A stretch of DNA of 64,000 bases from Callipepla californica brunnescens (GCA_023055505.1 JALIRH010000038.1:4410327-4474326); one strand, 5' to 3'; counted from the first letter of the stretch, positions 1 through 13,000 are shown. Numbers and translations: made by a program. The notes: generated by a model from the letters alone, not told the origin.

Positions 1-284
1 TTTCAGAAAATTACCTCAGCAAACAGTACTGGAGGAGGCATAGTTTCCCATAGCTGCAGGGAGGAATAGCTGAATCTAAAGACAAAGTCTGTAACTTCAT
101 GAACTGAAGCATTAAGAAGGAAACAAATGGGATGCCAGGTATACCACATGCTTTTATGTATGACTTTAAGAGGAAGAAATGTTATTCTCAACAAAGTTTC
201 CAATTTAAAGCCTTGACAATCCATTAGGGATACTCAATTCCTCAGAAGGCTTGCGCACAATCCAGCTGACAACTTTCTACTTAT
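1..284. other. AT-rich unique sequence, no feature seen
   Basis: No repeat family or coding signal recognised. The only open frame is short and has no recognisable protein character. Confidence 0.5.
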
Positions 285-324
285 TAAATAAATACCCACT
301 ACTTAAATAGTGGGTATTTATTTA
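285..324. repeat. Perfect 17-bp inverted repeat (hairpin)
   Basis: The arms at 285-301 and 308-324 are perfect reverse complements of 17 bp, separated by a 6-nt loop (CTTAAA). The arm core is AATACCCACTA facing TAGTGGGTATT. The right arm continues into a short TTTA run (320-330). This could be the terminus pair of a tiny palindromic element or a chance AT-rich cruciform; the GC-containing core makes chance less likely. No flanking target duplication was recognised. Confidence 0.8.
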
Positions 325-1239
325 TTTATTTTTCTTCATATGTGGTAATGTTCTAAGATAAATTAATATATTTTCCTTATTCTTTCTTTACTGTCAGAGC
401 ATTCTTCATTTTCAACACTGTTTCAATATTTACTTTCAGTAAAGGTTAACCCTTTCTGATCTAATTAATTGTTAAGGAAATCAGTCAGTCTATTTGAAAA
501 TGTATTGCCTTCATATAATGTCATCTCTGGATTTGTAAGTTTACTAATGCAATAGCACATTTTGCTACTAGAAAAACACTGAATCTTCTCATGCTACTTA
601 TGTGTGTGTGCAGTTGTAGTTAGATTTGCAAAATTTCATCATAAATCATGCTTTAGGGGATTTATAACTGCAATACCAAATTGCAGCAGTCTTAAATTTA
701 ACACACAGAGTACACAGTCTTAGCAAGGCAGAGACATCCATTTTACCTTTTAGGTATTATTTTAGATATTATAGATACAACTGACAGTAACATAATGGTG
801 GTATATAACAAACTCAGTTTAAAGAATTCCCATGATAATTTAGAGTAATGCAGAATTGCCACCCTTTATTCTTACATCATCTGTATTGAAATGAGCTATT
901 GGAAGCATGCAGAAAATTTACTATCCAAAGCAATGGAGATCTGTTTTTATGGGATGATTAGAAAAAAAGAGTGAAAAATACTGAAGTCATAAAAATTCCA
1001 CCGGGAAAGAACAGACCGAGAATTTGCAGGCTAGAATTACACACCAGACTAATTCATGGAAAATGATCCAAAGGACAAGAGTTCTGATCTAGAATGAGTG
1101 AGAGACTGTGCAGAGGTACTGAGAATCACACAGGAAGCCAGAAACAAGGTGAATGAAGTATCTGAGATCAGTGATAACCTTCAGTCTCAAACATGATGCC
1201 ACTTCAACTTTAATCAAATAATAAAGTGTTAGATCTGAG
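325..1239. other. Unique AT-rich sequence
   Basis: No repeat, RNA gene or coding frame could be supported in this stretch. Confidence 0.45.
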
Positions 1240-1815
1240 AAACAATGTGGCCAGTGGAACCAAGGAATTGATTGTTCCTCTGTAGGTGGAAATGGCGAGA
1301 TTACTCATTGAGTGTTGTGGTCAGTTTTGGGCCCCTCACTATGAGAAGGTAATTGAGTTGCTCAAGAATGTGCAAAGAGTATAATGATGCCGGTGACAAG
1401 ATCAGAAAACAAGATAAAGAAGCAAATTACAGAGTTGGGATTCGTTAGTCTGGAGAAAAGAACACTGAGGAGAGACTTCACTCTCTACAGCTACCTGAAA
1501 GGAGGTTGTGGCAAGAAGGGCGCCAGACTCTTTTCTCAGAGGACAAGGGATAAGTCACAAGGAATATGACTGCAGTTGCAACAGGGGAGGTTCAGATTGA
1601 AAATTAGGAATAATTTTGTCACATTAAGAATGGTGAAACATTGTAACACGTAACCCAGGGAAGTGATAGAGTCCCTGTCCCTGGAGGTATCTAAGAGACA
1701 TGTGGACGTGGCACTGAGAGAATTGATTTAGTGATGAGACTCAGTATGTTGGGCTGATGATTGGAACTGATGGTCTTGTAGGTCTTTTCTAATCTAAATG
1801 ATACTATAATTCAAT
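1240..1815 (+). mobile_element. CR1 LINE fragment, 3' part of ORF2 and 3' UTR
   Basis: Sense-strand CR1 (non-LTR retrotransposon) remnant. The segment near 1305-1345 decodes to a variant of the CR1 ORF2 block ending QFWAP, followed by the leucine-rich block (ELGFVSLEKRTLRRD, about 1432-1475) and the conserved C-terminal region. It ends in the typical CR1 3' UTR with GATGGTCTTGTAGGTCTTTT and a decayed tail. It is 5'-truncated, as is usual for CR1, and interrupted by stops and frameshifts, so it is inactive. The 61-codon frame at 1384-1569 is part of this remnant, not a gene. Confidence 0.85.
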
Positions 1816-3309
1816 ATACAAGAAATCCCATGTGCACCCTCAGGTGGTATGGAATGTTTCTTTACATCAGGCGTTATTGAACATTGCTTAAGCTTTGTTG
1901 TTTTCATGCCCTAATTAGGAGACTAAATTAATACATAGGCTGCTCTCAAAGTCCAAAATCTATCCATGTAATAACATAACTGTAAAATTTTAGCATAAAT
2001 ATTCTAGATGAACATGTATTTGTGGATTTATATACCTGCTGATTAGGTAGCCTGTGGAATAAATTACAGGAACCATAGTTTCCAGCCTTTGGAAACATTA
2101 AAGTATGTACATAAATTGAGACTTATAAGATCTATTTCATGTATGTTGACATATCCTGATGAAATCAATGTTTAGGAAAAGCAACATTTTTTCTTAGCTA
2201 GGCATCATAGTATTTTAATTCATATAATTCCATCTGTTTAAAATTGTACGTAGTTGAATGACGTTTTACTACAGAATTTGATGTTTTCTGGGAGATAGAA
2301 CATTACAAAAACAAGTATTGGCTGAAATGTGATTAGCAGCTAAACACCATAACATATAACATTCTCCTTGTGCAAGAGTTTAAAGTTTATCTAAGAAGAA
2401 AGGTCAAGGATTATGCATTCATTATCATGTAATGCAGAACTATTTTTGGTTATATTTATATAACCAAATTTATATATTTATATATATATTTGGTTTATTT
2501 TTGGTACAGGTGCTGGTGAAAAAGCTGATAACTTTCCTTGGGAGTTATTAAGGACAGACAACTAAATTAAGTGTAAGGAATTCTCTAAATTAGGACATTC
2601 ATCAATGTGTATTTTTTATGCCAAATTCAGGTGACTAAGTGTGGCCACAGACATAACTGGGTAGGAAGTGAGACAAAAAAAAAAAAGCACGTACTTCATC
2701 AAAGAACTACTTTAAATGAAATCAAGTATGTATGAAGCCATGAAAAAGTGATGACAATCTTGAGACTTACAAGACACCTAAACTATTTTTAAATTTGCAT
2801 AATTAAGACAGCACAGTTCTACTAACAGAAGAGATGGATAATTACATGAAATAAAGAGAGGTGTTACTTCTTGCTTCTGTATTACCTATTGTAGTTGGTA
2901 GGAATTAATTTGACACAAATTAAATCAAGGGAAACTAATTATTTCTAAATTTTACATAGGGATAATATTCCACATCTTTAATTTAGTAGTAAAGTTGAAA
3001 GTGTGGTACTGCAAAGAAGTTTAGAAAAGTTAAGAACAGAAACATTTTTCTTCCCATCTAAAGGTTGATAATGGCATATGGAATAAAGTAGTTAAAGTCG
3101 TAGAAAATGGAAAGCAATGAAAATAAATGCATAGTACAAAACGGGGAAAAGTATTAATAGATTTTCAATAGTTCCTATGTAAATTCACCTTTTAAAATCT
3201 ATTAATATTCATTGTGATTACTAGAAATAAGCAAGTAATATAGTTCTATCACAAAATATTATTTAAATAATACAAATCAAATAATTTCTACAAGTATAAT
3301 ATTTTATTT
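1816..3309. other. Unique AT-rich sequence
   Basis: No family or gene recognised except the AT palindrome listed separately. A short A-run lies near 2675-2690. Confidence 0.4.
2442..2514. repeat. AT-rich palindromic cluster
   Basis: Two overlapping inverted repeats. GGTTATA/TATAACC forms a 7-bp stem with a 4-nt loop, and AACCAAAT/ATTTGGTT flanks an alternating TA core. The whole is bounded by direct TTTTTGG repeats. Such sequence can extrude as a cruciform or arise from slippage in TA-rich DNA. No element family is assigned. Confidence 0.55.
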
Positions 3310-3682
3310 CACAGAATCACAGAATTGTAGAGGTTGGAATGGACTTCTAGAGACCATCAAGTCCAACCCCCCTGCCAAAGCAGCTCCCTAGCCCAGGTTG
3401 AACAGGTAGGCATCCAGATGGGTCTTGAAAATCTTCAGAGAAGGAGACTCTACCACCTCTCTGTGCAGCCTGTGCCAGTGCTCTGTCACCCTCACTGTGA
3501 AGAAGTTTCCATGCACATTTGTGTGGAACTTCCTATGCCTCAGTTTGTGGCCATTTCCCCATGTCCTAGCCACACACTGCAGAGAAGAGTCCAGCCTCGT
3601 CCCTTTGCCTCCCACTCCTTTTATATTTATAGACGTGGATCAGATCCCCTCTGAGTCTTCTTCTTTCAAGGCTGAACATGCA
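3310..3682 (-). mobile_element. CR1 LINE 3' fragment, antisense
   Basis: The left end is the CR1 tail in antisense (ACAGAATCACAGAATTGTAG), followed by GGTTGGAATGGACTTC and the target-site-like AAGTCCAACCCCCCTGCC block. The rest is the antisense of the ORF2 C-terminus, with [13 protein letters not shown] readable when the plus strand is translated in its shadow frame. The copy is only moderately decayed and is truncated at its 5' end near 3682. The roughly 100-codon frames on both strands here are by-products of the repeat. Confidence 0.92.
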
Positions 3683-3849
3683 TGTAAATAACAGAAGTTA
3701 TTTTATTTTTTAAAGTTTTTAATCAAAACATATAAAAAAGAGCAACAAAAGCATTAAACTAGTAGTATGTGTGATTGTTTTTGTGAAATTAATGTATCAG
3801 CCTGGTTCAATTGAAGTAGTCACAATTCTTCAAACAAGCCTTCAGTCCC

Positions 3850-5190
3850 TAAGACCAGCAGAAGACCACAGAGTAAGACTTACCATTGATCAGGTTTGGA
3901 AACATTTTAAAAAGCTGGAGTCTGAGGCCATGTTCCCATGAGTGCTAAAATGACATCACTGATGTCATTGTGAGACCATACAGTAATCTTTAAAAATGGT
4001 GGCCATTAGAGGATACTTTTGAGGATCAGAAGGAAGCAAATGTCACCCTTCACTTCAAGAACAGGAAGGAGAATCCAGAGACTTACAAACTGATCAGACT
4101 TGCTGTGATCAAGGAGGAAGAACACATCTCCCTGGAAACCTGTTGCAGATGCACGAGGGACATGGAATTGAACAGGAGGAGTCAGCATGAAGGTGGGAAC
4201 AATGCCTGACCAATCTTATAATCTATTACAGTAAGATTATTGCCATGATAGTTGAAAGGAGATCAGTGGCTATTTCATATCTTCACCTTAACAAGTCTTT
4301 TGAAACTCTCCCACAACATAGTAAAACTGATTGAATACGTGCTTGAGAATTTGACAGTGATACAGAATGAAAAGTTGCTGTACGACTGTATTAAAAGCGC
4401 TGTGAGAAGCATACGAAAGTCCAGATATAGGCCGAACACTTACAGTTTTCTTCAGTGTTCAGTATCAGCTGTAATACTGTTTAATCTGGTCATTAAATAC
4501 ATGGATGGTGGGTCTGAGAGCACACTCAAAATGTAGAACTGTGAAAGTGGTTGATATACTAGATGAGTGTGATGTCATTCACAGAGACCTGCACTACATA
4601 GAGAACTGGGTGGAGAGGAACCTCATTAAGTTCTATGAAGGGGAAGCCCAAGAACTGGTCTTCAGAAAGAATAGTCATGAATCAGAGTAAACTTTTGTTC
4701 AACTAACTACAGATCAACATTGGAAGGAGAAACATTGTTAAGTTTGGTGGGCAGCAAGTTGAACAATGCAATGTGCCTTAGTGGCAAAGGTGGTTAACAG
4801 CATCCTGGGCAGGATGAGGAAAAATACTGTCAATGGGTTGGTGGAGATGATCTCTGAGCATTACCGAGTTCTTATCTGTAGTGGTGGGTCCACTAGAATA
4901 TATTAAAGCAAGCCAGAAAGGAATGCCTAACGTTTGAGGAAAGCCTAACATATGAGGAAAGACTAAAACAACTGGAACTGTTTAGAGAAGAAAAGGAACA
5001 GCTCAGTGGTAGGACAAGTGGAAAAGGACAAAATCTGTAATCCAGGAATTTCAATTAAAAATTTAGTTGGTTACTTAGCCTTTTTTATTTTATTTTATTT
5101 TGTTTTGTTTTGTTTGATTTTTAATGCTGAGACTGTGGTCAAACACTGGAACATGTTGTCCAGATTTTTATTCCAAACCTGTCTGAGCAT
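3850..5190 (+). mobile_element. Old CR1-like LINE remnant spanning the RT domain
   Basis: Sense-strand LINE remnant of about 1.3 kb. Reading across frames gives a decayed form of the pre-RT segment (near 3870-3930). Next come an N-x-T-x-x-F-K block and an ETYKLIRL equivalent of the RT motif NYRPISLT (4040-4105), and ILFNLVIKYMDGGSE matching the ILFNIFINDL motif (4470-4520). Then comes an HRDLHYIENWVERNLIKFYEG block (4579-4642), and near the end VVKHWNMLS (5138-5165). All three frames carry stops, and the YADD catalytic stretch is not recognisable. A T-rich run (5079-5117) interrupts the 3' part and no 3' tail survives. The decay marks it as one of the older insertions. Confidence 0.8.
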
Positions 5191-5651
5191 GAGAAGGGGA
5201 GGATTTGAAGAACTTTCTAGCCTCATTCATTTTGCAATCCCATTACTAATTTCACATCCTAAATGCAGTTTCATATGAGTAGGAGGAGATCTCTGAAATA
5301 CATGTTTTTACATTTCTTTGCTTTTATTTGTCAAAAAAACTGATATGTTTCAATTTTATTTCTCCAGTTCTGTTTCTTTATTTTACATGTCTTTGGTTCC
5401 ACCTGGTCATTGCATTTTATAATAGTCCATTGCTTACACCGCTCAGTCCTGGAATCCAGGCATTATCTTTCAGACTTGTTATTTTCCTTTCTCCTGTCAT
5501 ATTGCTTTTCATTTTTTAAGACTTATGGGAAGATCTATCTATCTATTTATTTGTTTATTTATTTATAAAGTAGTCAAAAAAAAAACTGCATTTGTAATTA
5601 CACCTAATTAGTTAAGTGTCAGCTGCTTTATGTGGGAAGAGCTGTACAATG
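5191..5651. other. Unique T-rich sequence with short tetranucleotide run
   Basis: Apart from a TCTA/TTTA/TTTG run at about 5534-5566, no element is recognised. The small open frames are hydrophobic because of the T-richness and show no protein family. Confidence 0.4.
5534..5566. repeat. Degenerate (TCTA/TTTA)n microsatellite
   Basis: Tandem 4-mers drift from TCTA to TTTA and TTTG. It is short and impure. Confidence 0.7.
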
Positions 5652-6107
5652 TGTCATGGTTTTATGATTTTTGTTGTCACTATACCACATCACAATATCA
5701 TGTAAGGCACTGGGAGTTAAAGAGTTAATGCTCTAAGTCTGTGGACTGGCGAATTTCTGGGTACTTGGTCTTCAGAAGAGAATAAGAACTACGTACCCCA
5801 GAGGACTTTATGTTCCCTTTTTCCACCCAGAGGTAGTGATAAATCTGCACGCAAGGTCTGGAGACTTGCTCTTCCGTGTTCATCTCAGCAGTGGAGGTTC
5901 CCTAGCTGTCTCCTTTAACTTTAGTGTAAGGCCTTTGGTTTCAGACACTCTTTCTCTCATTTTATATGATTCATTAGCTTCAATTTCAATTATATTGTGT
6001 TATTTTGCGTTCTGATATCTTATTTAGTAAATTAGTTTTCCTCCCCAGATCCTTGCTGCTGTTTTGTGTTTAGGCCCATCTCCCTGCTGGCCCATAAACC
6101 ATCAACA
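5652..6107 (+). mobile_element. Solo LTR, TGTCATGG family, copy A
   Basis: Copy A of an LTR family found three times here (also 52268-53094 and 56978-57524). It begins TGTCATGGTTTTATG and ends near CCATCAACA, a decayed form of the family terminus CCATGACA, which is the reverse complement of the start. Internal landmarks shared with the other copies include GAGTTAATGCTC, a CTCAGAAGAGAA-like block, ACTACGTACCCCAG, AAGGCCTTTGGTTTCAGACACTC and TTAGTAAATTAGTTTTCCTC. Relative to copy C it has lost roughly 80-90 bp just before its end. AATG flanks both sides, a possible shortened target duplication. No retroviral gene adjoins it. Orientation follows the AGTAAA plus downstream T/G-rich stretch and is tentative. 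Confidence 0.8.
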
Positions 6108-8903
6108 AATGTGAGAACAATTATGTGATTAGTTTATTCTTTATAAGCTTAAGCATTATCAAGCAATCAAAAATTGCAGGTTACGAGGTAACTTTACCAT
6201 CTGATATACCATTACTAATTATGAATTTGGTTGAATTATAAAGGAGTATAATTTTGGCAATACTATTGCTTTATTTGGTTTTCTATTGTGTGCTGGCCCA
6301 TAAATCCTTATGACTGTAATGAAAGAGCAGTGCAGAGATCTTTCAATTTATCACAGAAAGAATTAGTTGTAGACTTGTAATCAGTATAGTCACTTCAACA
6401 GAGCTGCATCAAACTAATTCCTCCCACCTTTGAAATAATTGCTTATGATGCTGTATAAGGCGGATGCTTCAGTTCTGTTCCAGGATCTAAGTTAGCATGT
6501 CTATGTTTGACACTGTATCAGTTTAAATGGAGGTTCAAGCTTGCTGAGAGCTAGTTTGGGGATCTTCCATGCTGTATTACATTATACAGTGTATTTATCA
6601 CCATAAATGACTTTTTTTTCAGTTTCATTATTTTTATTGGCAGTATGCTCACTGATACTCTTTGGTGCCAATAAAAGGATTAGTAAAGTCTATTTTAAAA
6701 CCTTATAATTGATTTCAAATGTGACTTTACAGATGTACTTGCACTCACCATAAAACTTTACAAAGTACAATAGTTCATCAGATCCCTCCAGAAATGACAA
6801 AAGCCTAGAGGCCTGTAGAAGTCATTCTCTATGTCTGTGTCACTGTGCCTGACAATGATAACAAAAACTTTTCACTTACAGTTTTTGAAATCAAGAAAAA
6901 ATCAGCTACTTAGGAGTTGAAATGGGAGCTGTCAAGAGCTGCCTCAACTTTGCCAGTTTTCACCTGTAATGTCAGTTTCTAAAAGCCAGGAATACTTTGC
7001 ATTGTTGCTGATTGGTTGACACACTTCTAGTTGAAGAAATAAATGTCTTTCTGTTTAGATTTAGTGGCAAACACGTTCTTGAAGTAGATGATATACCAGG
7101 CTGAGAATGTCTTAGTGTTCTGAGTTAACAAGGTTTGCACTATTTTCCCAGAATTTATAAATAGCTCGAGTGCTCTTTTGAGTCCATATAGAAATTATTT
7201 CAGTATAGTAAATGATACAACTACCCAACATACCATACTGTTCTACTTTCATTCTTGTTATTTTCTCTACATTTTGCTTACATTAGCAATTTAATTACAT
7301 GCATCTAAACAAACTTTTGTGAGTTTTATTGACAGAATAGGGAAGTAATTTTGTCTTGTCTACAGTACTGCCATCACAAAAAAAGGGTAAGATAGGAGCA
7401 CAGGCAGTCTGTACTCAGTGAATACTCTCTGTGAAAAAAGATGAAAAATTAGAATATTTGAAATGTTATTTGATTGTCTTTGCTAACCTTTTTAAACATT
7501 TTGCCAATTACCTTGTGAGGAATACGTTCAAACCTACTCTAAGGTAAATAATAGAGGGGTATCGGGCATTGAAAGACAGGGAAGAATAGCACCATTTAAT
7601 TCCATATTCAGAAAAAGTGTGATCATAGTCTTTTTTTTTGTTAAAATAAAACCTTTAATTAGCATAGATCAGAATGGTAGAAATGATTTCAATCAATACT
7701 AGAGATCACTCATCCTTTGATTAGTCCATAATATTTATCTTCCTATTTATTTACTTTAATTTTCTTTTAATTCTAAGAGTTTTAGAAACTATACAAAGAT
7801 GTAAATATTAAATAGGTACCTCTGAGTGATTAATCTGTTTTGATTTGGGGAGCTCCAAGTATTTATATCTAACTACTATGCCAATTCATCTTAGAAACTC
7901 CTTACACATTAAGAAAGAAAATATTGTCAGTCTAAGATGAGAGTCAAAGAACAGATAAACCTTTCTTTCTTTGCCTACCGCAAATATTTATATATATTGC
8001 AAAGAAAATGGAAAGAATATTTACTTCTTCAGAGACATTGTTGTAGATTAGGTACAGCCTAGACTTCATGGACAGCAAGAAAGTGAATACGTATTAAGAG
8101 TATTTGCAAAACACTACCAGGGGTAACTAGATAAACCAAGTGCAGTGTAGTTCACACTTGATTATTCTTAAATTAAAACTATTCCAGAATTTCCATTCCA
8201 CAGGTGTGAATTATACAAAGAAGCAGTTTTGAATTTGATTGACGAGGATAATGTAAAAGTTTATTTTTGTATCTCTTATAAAAATGTAAATAAATACTGT
8301 TTCATCTTCAAGTATTTGCCATATGTACTTTATGAAAATAGTAACATTTATAATAAAAAGTTAGATCTCAGAGAACTTACAATCACATCATTTTAAATTC
8401 TCATTAAGTTAACTTATATAAGTAAACCTTCAGAAGGATTTTGGATTTTTTAATACGAGTGATATGTACTTGTGCATGTTGGTACATATATGTATATAAG
8501 TAAATATATGTTCATATATGTATATAAGTATAATAATATATGTATATAAGTGTGCATGTTTGTACATATATGTATGTATAGATAATACATTTGCAGATAT
8601 TTGAGTTCTTCAAAGATTAATAGATCCAGTATTTCATCCAAAATAGCACCCATAAATACTACAAATGACAAATCATATGTTGCAATGCAGTCTTAAGTAT
8701 GGTTCATCTACATGATTATCAGTCAACTGTGTTCTTTAAATATAGGTTGCATAGTTCAGGATTTGTAGCATATCAAAAAGATATGAGATTCTTTAAGGGA
8801 AAAAATAATTTTTAATTTTTTTTTAACATAATTTGGTTCTATATTTTCCTTTTTTTTTTTTTTTTGTACTCTTTGTATCTACATTTTCTCTTTCTTACTT
8901 GCT
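6108..8903. other. Unique AT-rich sequence
   Basis: About 2.8 kb with no recognised repeat apart from the AT-rich tandem block at 8466-8582. There are no coding-like frames, RNA genes or GC-rich islands. It could hold conserved non-coding elements, which cannot be judged without alignment. Confidence 0.4.
8466..8582. repeat. Imperfect AT-rich tandem array (TATGTATATAAGT units)
   Basis: The core TATATGTATATAAGT recurs about three times, and the flanking GTGCATGTTGGTACATATATG recurs near the end as GTGCATGTTTGTACATATATG. This gives roughly an 80-bp higher-order duplication with internal short repeats. The 73-codon minus-strand frame over it is low complexity. Confidence 0.7.
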
Positions 8904-8975
8904 ATATGGTTGGACTAGATGATCTTGTAGGTCCTTTCCAACCTAATGAATCTATGAATCTATGAATGAATCTAT
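8904..8975 (+). mobile_element. CR1 3' end only (GAATCTAT-type tail)
   Basis: About 70 bp of CR1 3' UTR in sense orientation: GGTTGGACTAGATGATCTTG, then AGGTCCTTTCCAACCTAATG. It ends in tandem GAATCTAT/ATGAATCT octamers rather than the usual ATTCTATG. The tail matches that of the minus-strand copy at 26948-28120, suggesting the same subfamily. Extreme 5' truncation, with a T-run just upstream. Confidence 0.88.
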
Positions 8976-9613
8976 ATAAGTGCTCTCTTAACATTTCAAT
9001 TTAAGCAGGACAAATTCGGGATAACGATAACATGATAAACTTTGTAATAATAAGAATTTTATTTAACAGATTTTTGATTTATTAATGATACATACCAGTC
9101 TTCTCACAGTTACTAATCAACTTGTGCAGGTGACATTCTTTAAACAGAAGGCTATGACACATATTTGATACCGTGAAATGAAGAACAAAAAGTAGTAATA
9201 TAATTTAAGTTTACCCATCTTATGGTAAAGTTATGATCAAGATAAAAACATCAGTTCAGAGACAGATACCACCAATGGTATAATTACTGCAGTTACTCTT
9301 ATGTAACCTAAACACATAATATCATTTTAGAGAACATTTCTTACGTCATTTCGTTTACTCTGAGTACCTTGACATGTGGCTTCTGCCAAACCTTGTCATG
9401 GGAATCCCTTCCATAAGTTCCACAGGATTCAGTGTTGAAATTCAGCACAGAGTACAGTGTGCAGTTTCATTTCCTTTCAAAATCACAAAAAGATTACGTG
9501 CTTGTCTTATATGTAAAAACCTAGAAATGGAAGAGTTTGACCTTGAAATTAGAAACAGAGTTTCCTTGAGTTGGTTCGTGTACATAGCTACAACATTCTA
9601 GAATATTATTAAA
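8976..9613. other. Unique sequence
   Basis: No feature recognised. The 75-codon plus frame at 9374-9601 has no protein-family resemblance. Confidence 0.4.
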
Positions 9614-10045
9614 AGAATCATAGAATCCAAAGGGTAGCTAGGCTGGAAGTGGTCTCTGCAGGTCATCTGGATCGACCCTATTATGAAGAGATACTTACAG
9701 ACATTTGCCCAGGACCACATCTAGACAGATTTTAAAATAGTCCCCCTCCTGTGGAAGGAGACCACAACCTCTCAAGGCAACCTGTTCCAGTGCTCTTTCA
9801 CTCACTCAGTAAATGAGTGCTTCTTTGTATTTAGATGGAACCTTCTGTGCTTGTGCCTACTGCCTCTTGTCTTGGCACTGGTCATCACTGACCATCACAG
9901 CCTGTATTTTTGATGTTGCCTTTGGGTATTTACATACATTGATGACATCCCTCATGAGCCTTCTCTTTTCCAGGTGTAGCAGCCCCAGCTAGTTTGACTA
10001 ATGCAGCCTAGGATGCTATTACTCTTCCTTTTGGCAAGGGCAATT
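9614..10045 (-). mobile_element. CR1 LINE 3' fragment, antisense
   Basis: Starts with the antisense tail AGAATCATAGAATCC and GGCTGGAAGTGGTCTCTGCAGGTCATCTGG. It continues through the antisense of the ORF2 C-terminus (CCTGTTCCAGTGCTCTTTCAC; GCCTCTTGTCTTGGCACTGG) to a region opposite the [11 protein letters not shown] block near 9960-10020. It is moderately diverged, with several indels, and 5'-truncated. Confidence 0.9.
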
Positions 10046-13000
10046 TGAATCTGTCAAACATTATAAATTCACTTAAAGCCAATGGGATCATCTTATGGAA
10101 AGAAATACAAAGAAGTAAAGGCAAATTGAAAGGGATCATCTTGCAGTTTTCAGAATTCAAACTTCCCAATGTGACTTCAGGAGGAGTTGTCTGTATTGAA
10201 TAGTAGAAGCAAATATTTTGTTCTGACCTATAATCAGCTTTAATTCAGTTACAGTAATAGACATTAAATTGTATTATCAGTGTTTCCTACCTTGTGATAT
10301 TTTCAGTACTATTCATTTGCTATATATCCTACACTTACAGTCTTAACTCCCACAAGAAATGTAATTATTATGAGTGGTAGGAAAGTCCCACTTCTTCAAA
10401 TAATACACATAAATATATTACTACATCAATAGCCAGGACAAATGGTTTTAATAGAATACTTTTAATTGAGTATAGGATATTTGTTACCATAATAATCTGT
10501 GAACATTTGTAGACATAGAATAGAAGATTGGCGAAAAAATCCAATTTCTTGTTTATTGCCCTAATTTTCATGAACATGTAAGACTTCTTAAACACAGAGA
10601 GTGTGTGGATAAATTTTGTTTGTACACAGAGAGAGAATAGATCAAGTAAATTTTTATGTAGATAGTTACAAGGAGTTGTGCAGGAGGGACATTACAGTGA
10701 GCAATAATGCAAAATTAACAAAAAATGCTAGATATGAGGTTCTCAGGGGAAATGGAACCGAGGATCAGAAGACTAGGTTATGCAAACTGGCATGTCTGTG
10801 ATCATTGTTACCTGCCTGTGGATCTGAGGAGCTGGATCTCAAAGCTCACAAAGTGAATGATATTGACTACATTCAGCAGATCAAGTGATAAACTTAGTGA
10901 AAAGGAGCAAAATCACTTCAGCTGTAATCAGCCCAGGGAGAACAGGTAGCCCTGAACATCCTGGAAGAGTCTGAACAAAATTACATGGATTCTAAGATTT
11001 TACTGGGCATGTTACACATATACGGCCATGTATTCCTGTACAGTTTTCTGTATTCTGTAATACTCAACATTCTTGATTTTGAATTCTCAGTTACCTATAC
11101 ATCATGTCTTTTGCTATTGCCACTGTTCGCAAAAAGTAACAGAAGTTGCAGCATTTGTTATAAAAGCTCTGTGCAAGAACACACTCACACACACAAAATG
11201 CCTGAATTCTATTGTAGCACAATAGCATTATTTTTCAAGTCCCAGTTGCATCTGAGAAATCTTTATAACCAGTCATTTATTGACCACTTGTCTTCTTGGC
11301 TCCTAAAATTTCAGATCGAATACGTGAAACTTTAAAACAAAGTCTCCAAAACATGATCACAGTACGATATTACAATTAAGATACCATACAGAGTGCCATT
11401 TAAAATAATATATGTGGCAATTAAAGATCAAAGGGAAAGGAGTAACATCTGAATAAAAGTAATTCAGTGCATGTTTTGTGTTTTATAAATTTTCTGTGGG
11501 TTTTTTTGGCTTATATATACTTCATGCATGAAAGCAGAAAATTACAAGTGCACATGTGCATTAGGATCATCATATCATTGTTCCCAATGTGCAAACACTG
11601 CCTTAACATTATGATATATTCAAAGAATTGCACATATTTAAAATGGATATACTGAGATGTATACCAATTATATCTGAGTGTCCTCAGTCTTTGAGTTAAC
11701 TTGGAAATTTAAGACATTTAGCCTCTATAAGAAGTTCTCAGAGAAATCGTATATTTGAAAATAAGTACAATAAAAAGGCACACATATCTGAATATGTAAA
11801 ACTGTAATTTAAAATTCTGGTATGAATAGGAATTCTGTACTTTTAGAATAAAAATTATGCCATTTTTAAAGTTACCTGTTTTCAATGGACTCTGATTATC
11901 TATATTCAAGCATGCACCATCATATTATTACACACATTGAAATAATAAGTCGGAGAGTAATGCTGAAAGAATAGCTAATTCTTCAGTTAAATAGCTGAAA
12001 ATTTCAGAAAAAAAAAATCTGAATCCTAAATAAGTTTAGCATTCTATAGTTTTCTTGTCAAGTAAAAAATAAATAAAGCTTGTCATGAAATTTTACAAAT
12101 CGATCGCATTGTTTATGCAGGGTCAGTTAAAGGGAAAAAGAAAAACAATAAGAAAATTAATAGTAATTTCTCAAAAATTCCGATTACTTCTCATCAAAAC
12201 CATACATTTTCATGGAGCATGAACATTTTTGTTGTGAATACAGGAAATCAAGACATCTGAGTTCTGTTGTTACTATTTCACTTTTTTGCAAATATGCAAA
12301 TACAACTTGTAGAGAAAAGCAGCATTTTATTCCCCTTTCAGGTGAAATTCAGTGCCTCCAAGCTATCAAATAATTCATATGTGCTCTCGGTCTGGATAAA
12401 TGCTTTTATAATACATAAACTGATTCAGCTCTGTCCTGAAATAGTAACTCAAAATTCCTTTCACTATGGTAGTGAGGAAACTTTCTTTCAAGAATCCCAA
12501 CACTTAAATGAATACTGTACCTGAATAAAGGCCAAAATTTGGTTTATATTGTCTCATTCACCTTGTAGTATATGCTAGACATAGCAGAAACAGAATAATT
12601 TCTTCCTCCTTCTCCTTGAATTCAATTTTTTTTTTTTTATTTTTGTAAGATCAAGCAAACCTAGCTTAAGAAAACTAAATAGACTGAATTTAAACTGGAA
12701 TTAGAAAGCAGTACAAAGACTGTACACATTATAGTGACTTCTATACATATTTAGTGTCTAGCATTGGTAGACCCTGTCTGCCCTTCACAATTTTGCTTCT
12801 TTTGGCTGAAATGTCAAAGAGAGCTTTTTGAAAGGCCTGTGACTTAAGCATGCTTGTGAAAGTAAACTCCCTAATTAAAGTGTATTTCCTTTACATTTTC
12901 AGATCAAAATATTTGTTTCTGCTCCTTGACATTATGCAGCGCTGCATATTATTAACCAGTTAGGTTTTGTCTTTTTTCTTTCCACAAAAATGGCATAGTT

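Noticed and set aside
10985..11335. 116-codon plus-strand open frame
   Set aside because: No family resemblance; includes a low-complexity HTHTHK stretch from a CA-type repeat. Treated as chance.
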